DNA of 64,000 nt from Xylophilus ampelinus (GCF_003217575.1 NZ_QJTC01000009.1:62001-126000); one strand, 5' to 3'. Positions 36,948-46,374 are shown, numbered from the stretch's first letter. Notes: generated by a model from the letters alone, not told the origin. Made by a program: numbers and translations.

Positions 36948-38081
36948 TCACGGTGAGTGCTCCCGGTGTTGGTGGTCCAGCCACTTGGACCATGACGAGG
37001 GCTGCCCCTTGGGATTTGACTTGGCATACTCGTAGAATAAAGAGAGGAATTCCGACCGGTCATTACGGAAGTCTGAACGCCCTTTGTGAGATACGTCTTT
37101 GTGAGAATCCAAGCTACGCCCTGGATTGAACGCACGTTGCCGCCGAATGATATCTTCGAACGATGCCGTTGCCGCATTATTAAGCATGTCGTGCATGACA
37201 ATGAAGATACTCGTACGACCCAGACCTGCCTCGCAATGCACATGCAGCCTCTCGTGACGCTCCATGCCCCGTTCCGTTGCAATAAATGCATCAACGTCCT
37301 CTGCGCGTGGGGCGAGATGATCCGTAACCGTCAGACGCACATATTTGGCATTTGCAGCCCTTACGAGCTCTTCCTCGCTAAAAATTTGCGGCTTGTTCAA
37401 AGTCACCATACGCGGGTTCGGGGCCTCATCCTTGAGATCTTTGCGGTGAATAATCTGCACTTTTTCTTGCGCTTTTAGTAGACGGATCCTGTCATGCTCG
37501 TCCGCCAGTACCTCTTCACGCGATCTTCCGACATTGCTCCAGTTGTTGGGCGTCCGCCAAGTACATGGATAACCCCCAACAATGGCATGAGACTCTTCGC
37601 GAGCGTCCAGTACGGTCACTGGGTGCTCCCTGCACGGGTTCAACCTGGTAAGTTGGTCAAGGGATGCGATACTGCCGCTGCCGGAAACATATAGATCGTT
37701 CCAGCCAGTCGGATTGCAATCCTCGGGCAGATCAAAATCATTCGATGAACGAAAGTTATCAGTTGATCTTGGACTTCTGTCGTAAGCCAGAACAGGAAGT
37801 GATGTCGGGCTTGCCGGCAGAGGCATAAGGGTTCTGAATTTCCGAATCAGTTGCGAATGACGTTCGGCAGTGTCCTGGCGGTATGCCAAAACGCTTTGTG
37901 AATCTGCGGACGGGGACGAAGCGTGCTTGCGTCGCTCCGGCAAGCCGTCGATGTCCGCCGGGACCGAGTGTTTTGCATGGTTGGACTCAATGTCAGCTTG
38001 AGCATCCACGGCTGAGTTTGCACTCGTGCTCTCATCGCTGGCCATGAAGGGCGTGATAGAACTAAAGGCCGGATCAAGCAT
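36948..38081 (-). CDS. PTP-like phytase effector, XopH/AvrBs1.1-like
   Basis: 377 residues from the ATG at 38081, preceded by AGGAG 6 nt upstream; the frame opens earlier but without signals. The N-terminal ~110 residues are Ser/Asp-rich and secretion-signal-like. The C-terminal domain matches PTP-like inositol polyphosphatases: WRTPNNWSNVGRSREEV, YVRLTVTDHLAPRAEDVDAF and the P-loop HCEAGLGRTS with C283 and R289 (CX5R), then FIVMHDMLNNAATASFEDII, RQRAF. Those motifs are the ones seen in Selenomonas PhyA and in the Xanthomonas effector XopH, which dephosphorylates phytate in plant cells. Secretion and activity are inferred. Low G+C and position in the effector islet support the call. No intact PIP box was found upstream. 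Confidence 0.8.
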   Translation of the reverse strand: MLDPAFSSITPFMASDESTSANSAVDAQADIESNHAKHSVPADIDGLPERRKHASSPSADSQSVLAYRQDTAERHSQLIRKFRTLMPLPASPTSLPVLAYDRSPRSTDNFRSSNDFDLPEDCNPTGWNDLYVSGSGSIASLDQLTRLNPCREHPVTVLDAREESHAIVGGYPCTWRTPNNWSNVGRSREEVLADEHDRIRLLKAQEKVQIIHRKDLKDEAPNPRMVTLNKPQIFSEEELVRAANAKYVRLTVTDHLAPRAEDVDAFIATERGMERHERLHVHCEAGLGRTSIFIVMHDMLNNAATASFEDIIRRQRAFNPGRSLDSHKDVSHKGRSDFRNDRSEFLSLFYEYAKSNPKGQPSSWSKWLDHQHREHSP

Positions 38082-38477
38082 ATTTTCTCCTAATGAAACT
38101 GGCAGATGATTAATATCGCATTGCAAGAACTGTTCGCTCGTTATTTTTGGAAGCCATGGAAGCGATGCTTGCAGGCTACCGTCCGCACGCAGCGGGTTCG
38201 CTTTCAAATATCTTATCGCGTAGCATGTGGTACGAGATACGGCCATTTCCGGCTGCGGATGCAACTCCGGTAATAAAGTTTGCATTGGGTATTGCGGCGC
38301 GGATCGGAAATCGAGGATTTTGAGCGGGCGAGGCGCCCCTGTATTCGCATGCGGTAAGTTGCTGGTACCTCACTTGGCCGATCTATGCCATTTGAAAATG
38401 GTTACACGCCGAATTTGCCTGTCGATGACAAGTATCTTGAAGTACGAATACGAACTTTTCGGAGGCAGCGTGCGCCG
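38082..38477. other. Intergenic islet edge between the XopH-like gene and lrp
   Basis: This 396-bp stretch is of intermediate G+C and has no credible gene. It should hold the promoter for the XopH-like gene. A cgaa-type search for minus-strand PIP half sites finds CGAA only at 38410, 38445 and 38451, not at the 20-bp spacing needed. The right end abuts the stop of lrp, where the sequence duplicated at 33937 starts. No integrase, transposase or tRNA is seen. Confidence 0.6.
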
Positions 38478-38993
38478 TTATCGCTTCTCCAGATGCCCCA
38501 GCGGCAGCGCGCCGCCGGCTTTCACCTCGCCCAGCGAGAAGCTGGTGTGCATGTCCTTCACATGCGGCAGGTTGGCCAGCCGCTGCAGCGCGAAGCGCGA
38601 GAAGCTGTCCAGGTCGGGCGCCACCACCTGCAGCTCGAAGGTGCCGGTGCCGCTGACGTAGTGGCAGCCGGTCACCTCGGGCAACTGGCGCACCGCTTCT
38701 TCCAGCTGGCGCATCGCGTCGCCCGACGCGCGCTCGGCGTCGATCCGCACGAATGCCAGCACCCCCAGGCCGATCTTCTGGCGGTTGACCGCGGCGTGGT
38801 ACCCCAGGATGAAGCCCGCCGCCTCCAGCGTCCGCACCCGGCGCCAGCACGAAGCGGCCGACAGGCCCACCCGCTCGGCCAGTTCGGCATTGGTCAGCCG
38901 CGCATCGACCTGCAGCTCGCGTAGGATCGCCAGGTCGAATTTGTCGAGTGTTTCCACTTTCGGATAATTCCGGGAAATATTCTTGCGCAGCAT
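38478..38993 (-). CDS. Lrp/AsnC-family transcriptional regulator
   Basis: 171 residues from the ATG at 38993; a GTG at 38957 (giving VETLDKFDLAIL) is an alternative closer to the usual Lrp start. N-terminal helix-turn-helix (LDKFDLAILRELQVDARLTN, AELAERVGLSAASCWRRVRTLE) and C-terminal RAM domain (AAVNRQKIGLGVLAFVRID to GCHYVSGTGTFELQVVAPD). It is divergent from the indolepyruvate oxidoreductase gene with a 94-bp gap, suggesting it controls that gene in response to an aromatic or branched-chain amino acid. It may also have controlled the nearby kyn operon, whose regulator KynR is of this family in Pseudomonas. A ttccgggaa palindrome lies at 38968-38976. Its 3' end is duplicated across the effector islet. 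Confidence 0.93.
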   Translation of the reverse strand: MLRKNISRNYPKVETLDKFDLAILRELQVDARLTNAELAERVGLSAASCWRRVRTLEAAGFILGYHAAVNRQKIGLGVLAFVRIDAERASGDAMRQLEEAVRQLPEVTGCHYVSGTGTFELQVVAPDLDSFSRFALQRLANLPHVKDMHTSFSLGEVKAGGALPLGHLEKR

Positions 38994-39087
38994 AGCGTTA
39001 GCAGGGCAACGAACGCAAACACTTATCCCGGGTGCAAACCTACACTGGTTCCAGCTACGCACTCCGACGCCCAAGGAAACAAGAACG

Positions 39088-42000
39088 ATGAATGCCCCAC
39101 TGCCCGAGCACGTCCGCAAGGCCCTAGAAACGGTGACCTTGGAGGACAAATACGCCCTCGACCACGGCCGTGCCTTCATGAGCGGCGTGCAGGCCCTGGT
39201 CAAGCTGCCGATGCTGCAGCGGCTGCGCGACCGTGCGGCAGGCAAGAACACGGCGGGCTTCGTCAGCGGCTACCGGGGCTCGCCGCTGGGCGGCTACGAC
39301 CAGGCGTTGTGGAAGGCGTCCAAGTTCCTGAAGGCGCAGAACATCGTTTTCCAGCCGGGCGTCAACGAGGAGCTGGCGGCCACCGCGCTGTGGGGCACGC
39401 AGCAGCTGGGTTTCTCGCCGCCGGGCACCAACAGGTTCGACGGTGTCTTCGGCATCTGGTACGGCAAGGGCCCCGGGGTCGACCGCTGCTCCGACGTGTT
39501 CAAGCACGCCAACATGGCCGGCACCACCGAGTTCGGCGGCGTGATCGCCATCGCGGGCGACGACCACATCAGCAAGAGCAGCACCGCCGCCCACCAGAGC
39601 GACCACATCTTCAAGGCCTGCGGCCTGCCGGTGTTCTTCCCGGCCAACGTGCAGGAGATACTGGACCTGGGGCTGCACGCTTTCGCCATGAGCCGCTTCT
39701 CGGGCGTGTGGGCGGGCATGAAGACGATCCAGGAGATCGTCGAATCCAGTGCCACGGTGACGATCGATGCGCAGCGGGTCGACATCGTGATCCCCACCGA
39801 TTTCGAGATGCCGCCCGGCGGCCTGCACATCCGCTGGCCCGATGCGCCGCTGGAGCAGGAGGCGCGGTTGATGCACTACAAGTGGTACGCCGCGCTGGCC
39901 TACATCCGCGCCAACCGGCTCAACTACAGCGCTATCCAGACGTCGCACGACCGCTTCGGCATCATGGCCAGCGGCAAGCCCTGGAACGACACCCGCCAGG
40001 CGCTGCTCGATCTGGGCCTGGACGACGCCGCCTGCCGCCGCATCGGCATCCGCCTGCACAAGGTGGGCGTGGTGTGGCCGCTGGAAGCGCAGCTGACCCG
40101 CGAGTTCGCGACCGGTTTGCAGGAGATCCTGGTGGTCGAGGAAAAGCGCCAGGTCATCGAATACCAGCTCAAGGAAGCGCTCTACAACTGGCGCCCCGAC
40201 GTGCGGCCCAACGTGCTCGGCAAATTCGGCGAATCCGGAGGCGGCGGCGAATGGGGCATGCCCAATCCCACCGCCAACACCCTGCTGCGCGCCAATGCCG
40301 ACCTGTCGCCCGCGATCATCGCGCGGGCCATCGCGCAGCGGCTCGAGAAGCTGGGCCTGCTGGAGGCGGCCGGCGCCGACATTCGCGCCCGGGTCGATGC
40401 GCAACTGGCGGTCCTGGAGGCGAAAGAGCGTGCGATGCAGGTGCTGGAAGCGGCCGGCGTGCAGGGCGCCGACCGGGTGCCGTGGTTCTGCTCGGGCTGC
40501 CCGCACAACACCAGCACCATGGTGCCCGAGGGCTCCCGCGCGGTGGGCGGCATCGGCTGCCACTACATGGCCACCTGGATGGACCGCAGCACCATCGGCT
40601 TCACCCAGATGGGCGGCGAGGGGGTGCCCTGGGTCGGCCAGCAGCCCTTCACCACCGACCGGCATATCTTCGCCAACCTGGGCGACGGCACCTACTTCCA
40701 CAGCGGGCTGATGGCGATTCGGCAGGCGGTGGCCGCGGGCGTCAACATCACCTACAAGATCCTCTACAACGACGCGGTGGCGATGACCGGCGGCCAGCAG
40801 ATCGGCGAGCGGCCCGAGGGCCACAGCGTGCTGCAGATCGCGCAGAGCCTGCAGGCCGAGGGCCTGGCGAAGGTGATCGTCGTCACCGACGAGCCCGAGA
40901 AGTACGCCGGCGTGAAGATCGCCGGCGACCTGGAGGTCAAGCACCGCGACACGCTCGATGCGGTGCAGCGCGAGTTCCGCGCGATCCCCGGCACCACCGC
41001 CATCATCTACGACCAGACCTGCGCCACCGAGAAGCGCCGCCGCCGCAAGCGCGGCACCGCGGTCGACCCGGCCCAGCGGGTGGTGATCAACGAGCTGGTC
41101 TGCGAAGGCTGCGGCGATTGCAGCGTGCAGAGCAACTGCCTGTCGGTCGAGCCGCTGGAGACCGAGTTCGGCCGCAAACGCACCATCAACCAGAGCAGCT
41201 GCAACAAGGACATGCGCTGCCTGAAGGGCTTCTGCCCGAGCTTCGTCACCGTCGAGGGCGGGCAGCTGAAGAAGAAGGGCAAGGGCAATGCGCCGTCGCC
41301 GCTGGACATGGGCGCGTTGCCCGAGCCGGTGCTGCCGCGGCTCGACGGGGCCGACGACGTGTGGGGCATCGTGGTGGCCGGCGTGGGTGGCACCGGCGTG
41401 ATCACCATCGGCCAACTGCTCGGAATGGCGGCCCACCTGGAGGGCCGCAGCATCGTCACCCAGGATGCGGCCGGCCTGGCGCAGAAGGGCGGCGCCACCT
41501 GGAGCCATGTGCTGGTGGGCGCCACGCAGGAATCGATCCGCACCACCCGCGTCGGCATGGCCGCGGCCGACCTGATCCTGGCCTGCGACCCGCTGGTGGC
41601 GATCAACGAGGAGACGACGCTGCGGATGCGCGAAGGCCGCACCCACGTCGTGCTCAACGGCCACAGCACCCCGACGGCCGCCTTCGTGCGCAACGCCGAC
41701 TGGCAGAACCCGGCGGACGCCTGCGGCGCCGAGATCGCCCGCACCGTGGGCGAGGCCCACTTCGGCGTCTTCGACGCCGACGCCGCCGCCACCCGGTTGA
41801 TGGGCGACAGCATCTACGTCAACCCGATGTTGCTGGGCTACGCCTGGCAGCGCGGCTGGGTGCCGCTGTCGCTGGCCTCGCTGCTGCGGGCGATCGAGCT
41901 GAACGGCGTGGCGGTCGAGCAGAACAAGACCGCCTTCGCCTGGGGCCGCCGCGCGGCGCACGATCCGCAGTCGATGCACAAGCTGGCCGAGCCGGGCCAG

Positions 42001-42672
42001 GTCATCGCCTTCAGGCCGCGCGAGACGCTCGACGGCCTGGTGGCGCGCCGGGCGCAGTTTTTGGCGGCCTACCAGAACCAGGCCTATGCCGACGTCTACC
42101 GGCAGTTCGTCGACCGGGCGCGCGCGGCCGAGGCGCCGCTCGGCAAGACGGCGTTGTCGGAATCGGTCGCCCGCTGCCTGTTCAAGCTGATGGCGTACAA
42201 GGACGAGTACGAGGTCGCCCGGCTGCACACCGACCGCGGTTTCCTGGACAGGGTCGCCGGCATGTTCGAAGGCGACTTCACGCTGCACTACCACTTGGCC
42301 CCGCCCGGCATCGCCAAGACCAATGCGAAGGGCGAGCTGCAGAAGCAGCGCTTCGGCCCCTGGATGCTGACCGCGTTCCGGGTGCTGGCCCGATTGAAGG
42401 GCCTGCGCGGCACCGCGTTCGATCCGTTCGGACGCACCGAGGAGCGCCGTACCGAGCGGGCGCTTGTGGGCGAATACCGCGCCAGCGTCGAGGCGCTGCT
42501 GCCGCGGCTGGACGAAACCAACCACGCACTGGCCATCGAGATCGCCCGGCTGCCCGAGCAGATCAAGGGCTACGGCCATGTGAAGCACCGCAACCTGGTG
42601 GCGGCCCGGCTGCGCGGCGTCGAGCTGCAGGCCCGCTGGAACGGCCCGGCCGAGGCCCGCGCCGCGGCTTGA
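39088..42672 (+). CDS. Fused indolepyruvate ferredoxin oxidoreductase (IorA-IorB type)
   Basis: 1194-residue single-chain enzyme that decarboxylates aryl or branched 2-oxo acids to acyl-CoA using thiamine diphosphate and iron-sulfur clusters. Order: N-terminal alpha-like pyrimidine-binding part (SGYRGSPLGGYDQALWKA), central TPP-binding part (CSGCPHNTS near residue 471, LGDGTYFHSG), Cys clusters CEGCGDCSVQSNC (from residue 672) and CNKDMRCLKGFCPSF (from about 705). The gamma domain follows (GVGGTGVITIGQLLGMAAHL, QKGGATWSHV). Degradation of phenylalanine, tyrosine or tryptophan transaminated to oxo acids is the likely role, consistent with the divergent Lrp-type regulator and the kyn operon nearby. 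Start at ATG 39088 after aaggaaac. Confidence 0.93.
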   Translation: MNAPLPEHVRKALETVTLEDKYALDHGRAFMSGVQALVKLPMLQRLRDRAAGKNTAGFVSGYRGSPLGGYDQALWKASKFLKAQNIVFQPGVNEELAATALWGTQQLGFSPPGTNRFDGVFGIWYGKGPGVDRCSDVFKHANMAGTTEFGGVIAIAGDDHISKSSTAAHQSDHIFKACGLPVFFPANVQEILDLGLHAFAMSRFSGVWAGMKTIQEIVESSATVTIDAQRVDIVIPTDFEMPPGGLHIRWPDAPLEQEARLMHYKWYAALAYIRANRLNYSAIQTSHDRFGIMASGKPWNDTRQALLDLGLDDAACRRIGIRLHKVGVVWPLEAQLTREFATGLQEILVVEEKRQVIEYQLKEALYNWRPDVRPNVLGKFGESGGGGEWGMPNPTANTLLRANADLSPAIIARAIAQRLEKLGLLEAAGADIRARVDAQLAVLEAKERAMQVLEAAGVQGADRVPWFCSGCPHNTSTMVPEGSRAVGGIGCHYMATWMDRSTIGFTQMGGEGVPWVGQQPFTTDRHIFANLGDGTYFHSGLMAIRQAVAAGVNITYKILYNDAVAMTGGQQIGERPEGHSVLQIAQSLQAEGLAKVIVVTDEPEKYAGVKIAGDLEVKHRDTLDAVQREFRAIPGTTAIIYDQTCATEKRRRRKRGTAVDPAQRVVINELVCEGCGDCSVQSNCLSVEPLETEFGRKRTINQSSCNKDMRCLKGFCPSFVTVEGGQLKKKGKGNAPSPLDMGALPEPVLPRLDGADDVWGIVVAGVGGTGVITIGQLLGMAAHLEGRSIVTQDAAGLAQKGGATWSHVLVGATQESIRTTRVGMAAADLILACDPLVAINEETTLRMREGRTHVVLNGHSTPTAAFVRNADWQNPADACGAEIARTVGEAHFGVFDADAAATRLMGDSIYVNPMLLGYAWQRGWVPLSLASLLRAIELNGVAVEQNKTAFAWGRRAAHDPQSMHKLAEPGQVIAFRPRETLDGLVARRAQFLAAYQNQAYADVYRQFVDRARAAEAPLGKTALSESVARCLFKLMAYKDEYEVARLHTDRGFLDRVAGMFEGDFTLHYHLAPPGIAKTNAKGELQKQRFGPWMLTAFRVLARLKGLRGTAFDPFGRTEERRTERALVGEYRASVEALLPRLDETNHALAIEIARLPEQIKGYGHVKHRNLVAARLRGVELQARWNGPAEARAAA

Positions 42673-42687
42673 GCATCGAATCGGGTT

Positions 42688-42733
42688 CCGGCCGGCGGCG
42701 CAAGCCGGCCAGTAGCTATAGATTCAATAGCAT
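42688..42733. repeat. Dispersed ATAGC-family element upstream of yajC
   Basis: Reads gttccggccggcggcgcaag, ccggccagtagctatagatt, caatagcatcg. The ccggcc/ggcc stem and the tagctat-agattca-atagca palindrome are the same as in the copies at 7455 and 29040. It lies in the 217-bp gap after the indolepyruvate oxidoreductase gene. Confidence 0.75.
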
Positions 42734-42799
42734 CGCCGCGTCGATAGTCCCGTGCCATGCCGGGATACCCCGGGGCGTGTCGGAGGAGGGGGCGCCGCA

Positions 42800-42811
42800 T
42801 ACAATCGCCGG
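42800..42811 (+). promoter_or_regulatory. Candidate -10 for the yajC-secDF operon
   Basis: tacaatcgccgg about 80 bp before the yajC start contains TACAAT, a good sigma-70 -10. The identical 12-mer occurs upstream of pgk (52630-52641). No strong -35 is evident 17 bp upstream. The call rests on position and on the shared motif. Confidence 0.4.
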
Positions 42812-42889
42812 TTGCCCGGGGTGGCGGCGCCAGCCGCGCCCGGCAGTTTTTCTCTTCCCAATTCGACGTGCGCGTCGTGGAGTCGCCCC

Positions 42890-43225
42890 TTGTTCATCTC
42901 TTCCGCATTCGCCCAGACCGCCCCAGCCGCCGCCGCCGGCGGTGGCGGCATCATGTCCTCGCTCACCGGCATGCTGCCGCTGGTGCTGATGTTCATGGTG
43001 CTCTATTTCGTGATGATCCGTCCGCAGATGCGCAAGCAGAAAGAGCACCGTGCGATGCTCGACGCCATCGCCAAGGGCGACGAAGTGGCGACGGCCGGCG
43101 GCATCATCGGCCGCGTGACCCGCCTGGGCGAGGGAACCCTCGGCCTCGAGATCGCTCCCAACGTCGAAGTGCAGGTGCAGCGCACCGCCGTCGCGCAGGT
43201 GCTGCCCAAGGGCACCGTCAAGTAA
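42890..43225 (+). CDS. yajC: Sec translocon accessory subunit YajC
   Basis: 111 residues, the normal YajC length. It starts with TTG at 42890 (LFISSAFAQTAPAAAAG) behind GGAG about 7 nt upstream; no ATG gives the conserved N-terminus. One transmembrane helix (GMLPLVLMFMVLYFVMIRPQ) and the cytoplasmic MRKQKEHRAMLDAIAKGDEV, TAGGIIGRVTRLGEG domain. YajC joins SecDF in a complex that aids SecYEG-dependent export. First gene of the yajC-secD-secF unit. Confidence 0.95.
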   Translation: MFISSAFAQTAPAAAAGGGGIMSSLTGMLPLVLMFMVLYFVMIRPQMRKQKEHRAMLDAIAKGDEVATAGGIIGRVTRLGEGTLGLEIAPNVEVQVQRTAVAQVLPKGTVK

Positions 43226-43357
43226 ACGGTCCCGCGCGGCAACCCTGCCGCCTCCGCAGGACCCGAGTCGAGCCGAAGCGGCCACGTCCTGCGCCTTGCC
43301 GCCGGGTCTCTCCCCGGCTTTTGCGGGCACGTCACAGTGCATAACACGCTCCAAGCT

Positions 43358-45220
43358 ATGAATCGTTATCCGGTCTGGAAGTACGCGATCCTCGTCGTCG
43401 TGCTGCTGGTGGGGGCCCTCTACACCCTGCCCAATTTCTTCGGCGAGGCGCCGGCCGTGCAGGTCTCGGCCGCCAAGTCGAGCGTCAAGGTCGACGACGC
43501 CACCCGCACCCGGGTGGAAGAAGCCCTGAAGGCCGCCAACGTCGATGCCGGCGCGGTGACGCTCGACGGCACCTCGGTGCGCGCCCGCTTCGCCACGCCC
43601 GACGAGCAGCTCCGTGCCCGCGACGCCCTGCAGCACGCCCTGGTGCCCGATGCCGCCGATCCGCCCTACATCGTCGCGCTGAACCTGATCTCGCGTTCGC
43701 CGGCCTGGCTGGCCAAGCTGGGCGCGGTGCCGATGTACCTGGGGCTCGATCTGCGCGGCGGCGTGCACTTCATGCTGCAGGTCGACATGCAGGCCGCCCT
43801 CGACAAGAAGGCCGAATCATATGCCGGCGACCTGCGCACCACGCTGCGCGACAAGGGCATCCGCCACGGCGGCATCAACCGCGACGGTCAGGCGGTCGAC
43901 ATCCGGGTGCGCGACGACCAGACCGCCACCGCGGTCAAGAACCTGATCTCCGACCAGTTTCCCGACCTGGTCGTGACCCAGACCGGCGACGGTGCCGACA
44001 CCCGGCTGCTGGCCCGCATCAAGCCCGAGGCGGTGCGCAAGGTGCAGGACCAGGCGCTCAAGCAGAACATCACCACGCTGCACAACCGGATCAACGAACT
44101 CGGCGTGTCCGAGCCGGTGATCCAGCAGCAGGGCCTTGACCGGATCGTGGTGCAGCTGCCCGGCGTGCAGGACACCGCCAAGGCCAAGGACATTCTGGGC
44201 CGCACCGCCACGCTGGAAGTGCGCATGGTCGACGAAAGCGCCGAGGCCCGGGTGGCCGAGCGTAGCGCCGCCGGCAACGTGCCCTTCGGCTCCGAGCGCT
44301 ACCCCGAGCGCTCCGGCACGCCGATCGTCGTCAAGAAGCAGGTCGTCCTGACCGGCGAGAACCTGACCGACGCCCAGCCCGGCTTCGACAACCAGACGCA
44401 CGAAGCCACGGTCAACCTGACGCTCGACGCCAAGGGCGCGCGCATCTTCCGCGACATCACCCGCGAGAACGTGGGCAAGCGCATGGCCATCGTCCTGTTC
44501 GAGAAGGGCAAGGGCGAGGTGGTCACCGCTCCGGTGATCCGCTCGGAAATCTCCGGCGGCCGGGTGCAGATCTCGGGCCGCATGACCTCGGTCGAGGCGG
44601 CCGACACTTCGCTGCTGCTGCGCGCCGGCTCCCTGGCCGCGCCTATGGAAATCATCGAGGAACGCACCATCGGCCCGAGTCTGGGTGCCGAGAACATCTC
44701 GCGCGGCTTCCACAGCGTGGCCTGGGGCCTGGCCGCCATCGCGGTGTTCATGTGCGCCTACTACGCGCTCTTCGGCGTGTTCTCCAGCATCGCGCTGCTG
44801 GTCAACGTGGCACTGCTGGTGGCCATCCTGTCGATGCTGCAGGCCACGCTGACGCTGCCCGGCATCGCCGCCATGGCGCTCGCGCTGGGCGTGGCGATCG
44901 ACTCGAACGTGCTGATCAACGAGCGCATCCGCGAAGAGCTGCGCAACGGTGCCTCGGCGCAGGCCGCTATCCACGCGGGCTACGAGCGCGCCTGGGCGAC
45001 CATCCTCGACTCCAACGTCACCACGCTGATCGCCGGCCTGGCGCTGCTCGCCTTCGGCTCCGGCCCGGTGCGCGGCTTCGCGGTGGTGCACTGCATCGGC
45101 ATCCTGACCAGCATGTTCTCGGCCGTGTTCTTCTCGCGCGGCCTGGTCAACCTCTGGTACGGCCGTAAAAAGAAACTCAAGTCCGTCGCCATCGGCACCG
45201 TCTGGCGCCCTGAAACGTGA
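43358..45220 (+). CDS. secD: Protein translocase subunit SecD
   Basis: 620 residues from ATG 43358 (MNRYPVWKYAILVVVLLVGA); an in-frame GTG at 43337 adds seven residues without a better signal. SecD with SecF uses the proton gradient to pull exported proteins across the inner membrane. TM1 is followed by GLDLRGGVHFMLQVDM (conserved D1 motif), a large periplasmic P1 domain (DRIVVQLPGVQDTAKAKDIL, NLTLDAKGARIFRDIT), then five helices with IALLVNVALLVAILSML, GVAIDSNVLINERIREEL (transport Asp) and the final GFAVVHCIGILTSMFSAVFF. Second gene of the operon. Confidence 0.96.
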   Translation: MNRYPVWKYAILVVVLLVGALYTLPNFFGEAPAVQVSAAKSSVKVDDATRTRVEEALKAANVDAGAVTLDGTSVRARFATPDEQLRARDALQHALVPDAADPPYIVALNLISRSPAWLAKLGAVPMYLGLDLRGGVHFMLQVDMQAALDKKAESYAGDLRTTLRDKGIRHGGINRDGQAVDIRVRDDQTATAVKNLISDQFPDLVVTQTGDGADTRLLARIKPEAVRKVQDQALKQNITTLHNRINELGVSEPVIQQQGLDRIVVQLPGVQDTAKAKDILGRTATLEVRMVDESAEARVAERSAAGNVPFGSERYPERSGTPIVVKKQVVLTGENLTDAQPGFDNQTHEATVNLTLDAKGARIFRDITRENVGKRMAIVLFEKGKGEVVTAPVIRSEISGGRVQISGRMTSVEAADTSLLLRAGSLAAPMEIIEERTIGPSLGAENISRGFHSVAWGLAAIAVFMCAYYALFGVFSSIALLVNVALLVAILSMLQATLTLPGIAAMALALGVAIDSNVLINERIREELRNGASAQAAIHAGYERAWATILDSNVTTLIAGLALLAFGSGPVRGFAVVHCIGILTSMFSAVFFSRGLVNLWYGRKKKLKSVAIGTVWRPET

Positions 45221-45358
45221 GCACGCCCGCAGGCTTGCCCACTGCGTGTGGCCGCCAAGCCCCTCGCCGGGGGCAACATCCGCGGCCCGGCGAAGCCGGT
45301 TCCGCGGTGTGCGCTGAAATGAATGCAGGGTGGCGTGCGCTGCCCGTCAAGGAATAGC

Positions 45359-46324
45359 ATGGAATTCTTCCGTATCCGCCGCGACATCCCGTTCATGCGG
45401 CATGCGCTGATCCTGAACTCGATCTCGATCGTCACCTTCCTCGCGGCCGTGTTCTTCCTGTTCCACCGCGGGCTGCACCTGTCGGTGGAGTTCACCGGCG
45501 GCACGGTGATGGAGGTGGCCTACTCGCAGCCGGCCGATCTGGAGAAGGTGCGCAGCACCGTCACCGGCCTGGGCTACCAGGACGTGCAGGTGCAGAACTT
45601 CGGCACGGCGCGCGACGTGATGATCCGGCTGCCGGCGCAGAAGGGCGTGTCCTCGGCCCAGCAGAGCGATCGCGTCCTGGGGGCGCTCAAGGCCGATCCG
45701 GCGACCGCCGACGCCACGCTGCGCCGGGTCGAGTTCGTCGGCCCGCAGGTCGGCGAGGAACTGGCGACCGACGGCCTGAAGGCGCTGGCGATGGTGGTCA
45801 TAGGCATCATGGTCTACCTGGCCTTCCGCTTCGAATGGAAGTTCGCCGTCTCCACCGTGCTGGCCAACCTGCACGACGTGGTGATCATCCTGGGCTTCTT
45901 CGCCTTCTTCCAGTGGGAGTTCTCGCTGGCGGTGCTGGCGGCGGTGCTGGCGGTGCTGGGCTATTCGGTCAACGAATCGGTGGTGATCTTCGACCGGGTG
46001 CGCGAGACCTTCCGCCGCCAGCGCAAGCTGGACACCGAGGCCGCGATCAACCACGCGATCACCTCCACCATCAGCCGGACCATCATCACCCACGGCTCGA
46101 CCCAGCTGATGGTGCTGTCGATGTTCTTCTTCGGCGGCGCCACGCTGCACTACTTCGCCCTGGCGCTGACCATCGGCATTTTGTTCGGCATCTACTCGTC
46201 GTGCTTCGTGGCCGCGGCCATCGCGATGTGGCTGGGCGTGAAACGCGAAGACCTGGTCAAGCCGGTCGCCAAGAAGGATGCGGCCACCGATCCGGCCGAT
46301 CCGAACAGCGGCGCGCAGGTCTAG
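45359..46324 (+). CDS. secF: Protein translocase subunit SecF
   Basis: 321 residues from ATG 45359, with AAGGAA 4-9 nt upstream. It starts MEFFRIRRDIPFMRHALILN, then TM1 and the short periplasmic loop with LSVEFTGGTVMEVAYSQPAD and VEFVGPQVGEELATDGLKAL. It continues with helices containing LANLHDVVIILGFFAFFQWE and GYSVNESVVIFDRVRETFRR (conserved Asp-Arg). It partners SecD encoded 138 bp upstream. The intervening gap holds a cccctcgccggggg / cccggcgaag palindromic repeat rather than a gene. Confidence 0.96.
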   Translation: MEFFRIRRDIPFMRHALILNSISIVTFLAAVFFLFHRGLHLSVEFTGGTVMEVAYSQPADLEKVRSTVTGLGYQDVQVQNFGTARDVMIRLPAQKGVSSAQQSDRVLGALKADPATADATLRRVEFVGPQVGEELATDGLKALAMVVIGIMVYLAFRFEWKFAVSTVLANLHDVVIILGFFAFFQWEFSLAVLAAVLAVLGYSVNESVVIFDRVRETFRRQRKLDTEAAINHAITSTISRTIITHGSTQLMVLSMFFFGGATLHYFALALTIGILFGIYSSCFVAAAIAMWLGVKREDLVKPVAKKDAATDPADPNSGAQV

Positions 46325-46374
46325 AAATAAGGCCCCCCGGCTTTGCACGCTGCTGCCGCAGCGTGTCATTCGCC

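Noticed and set aside
38401..38460. PIP box near the XopH-like gene
   Set aside because: CGAA sites at 38410, 38445 and 38451 have spacings of 35 and 6 bp and lie over 300 bp from the start codon.
33400..38480. Transposase or integrase explaining the effector islet
   Set aside because: None of the frames on either strand shows transposase DDE or integrase R-H-R-Y features; only gene remnants and direct repeats mark the borders.
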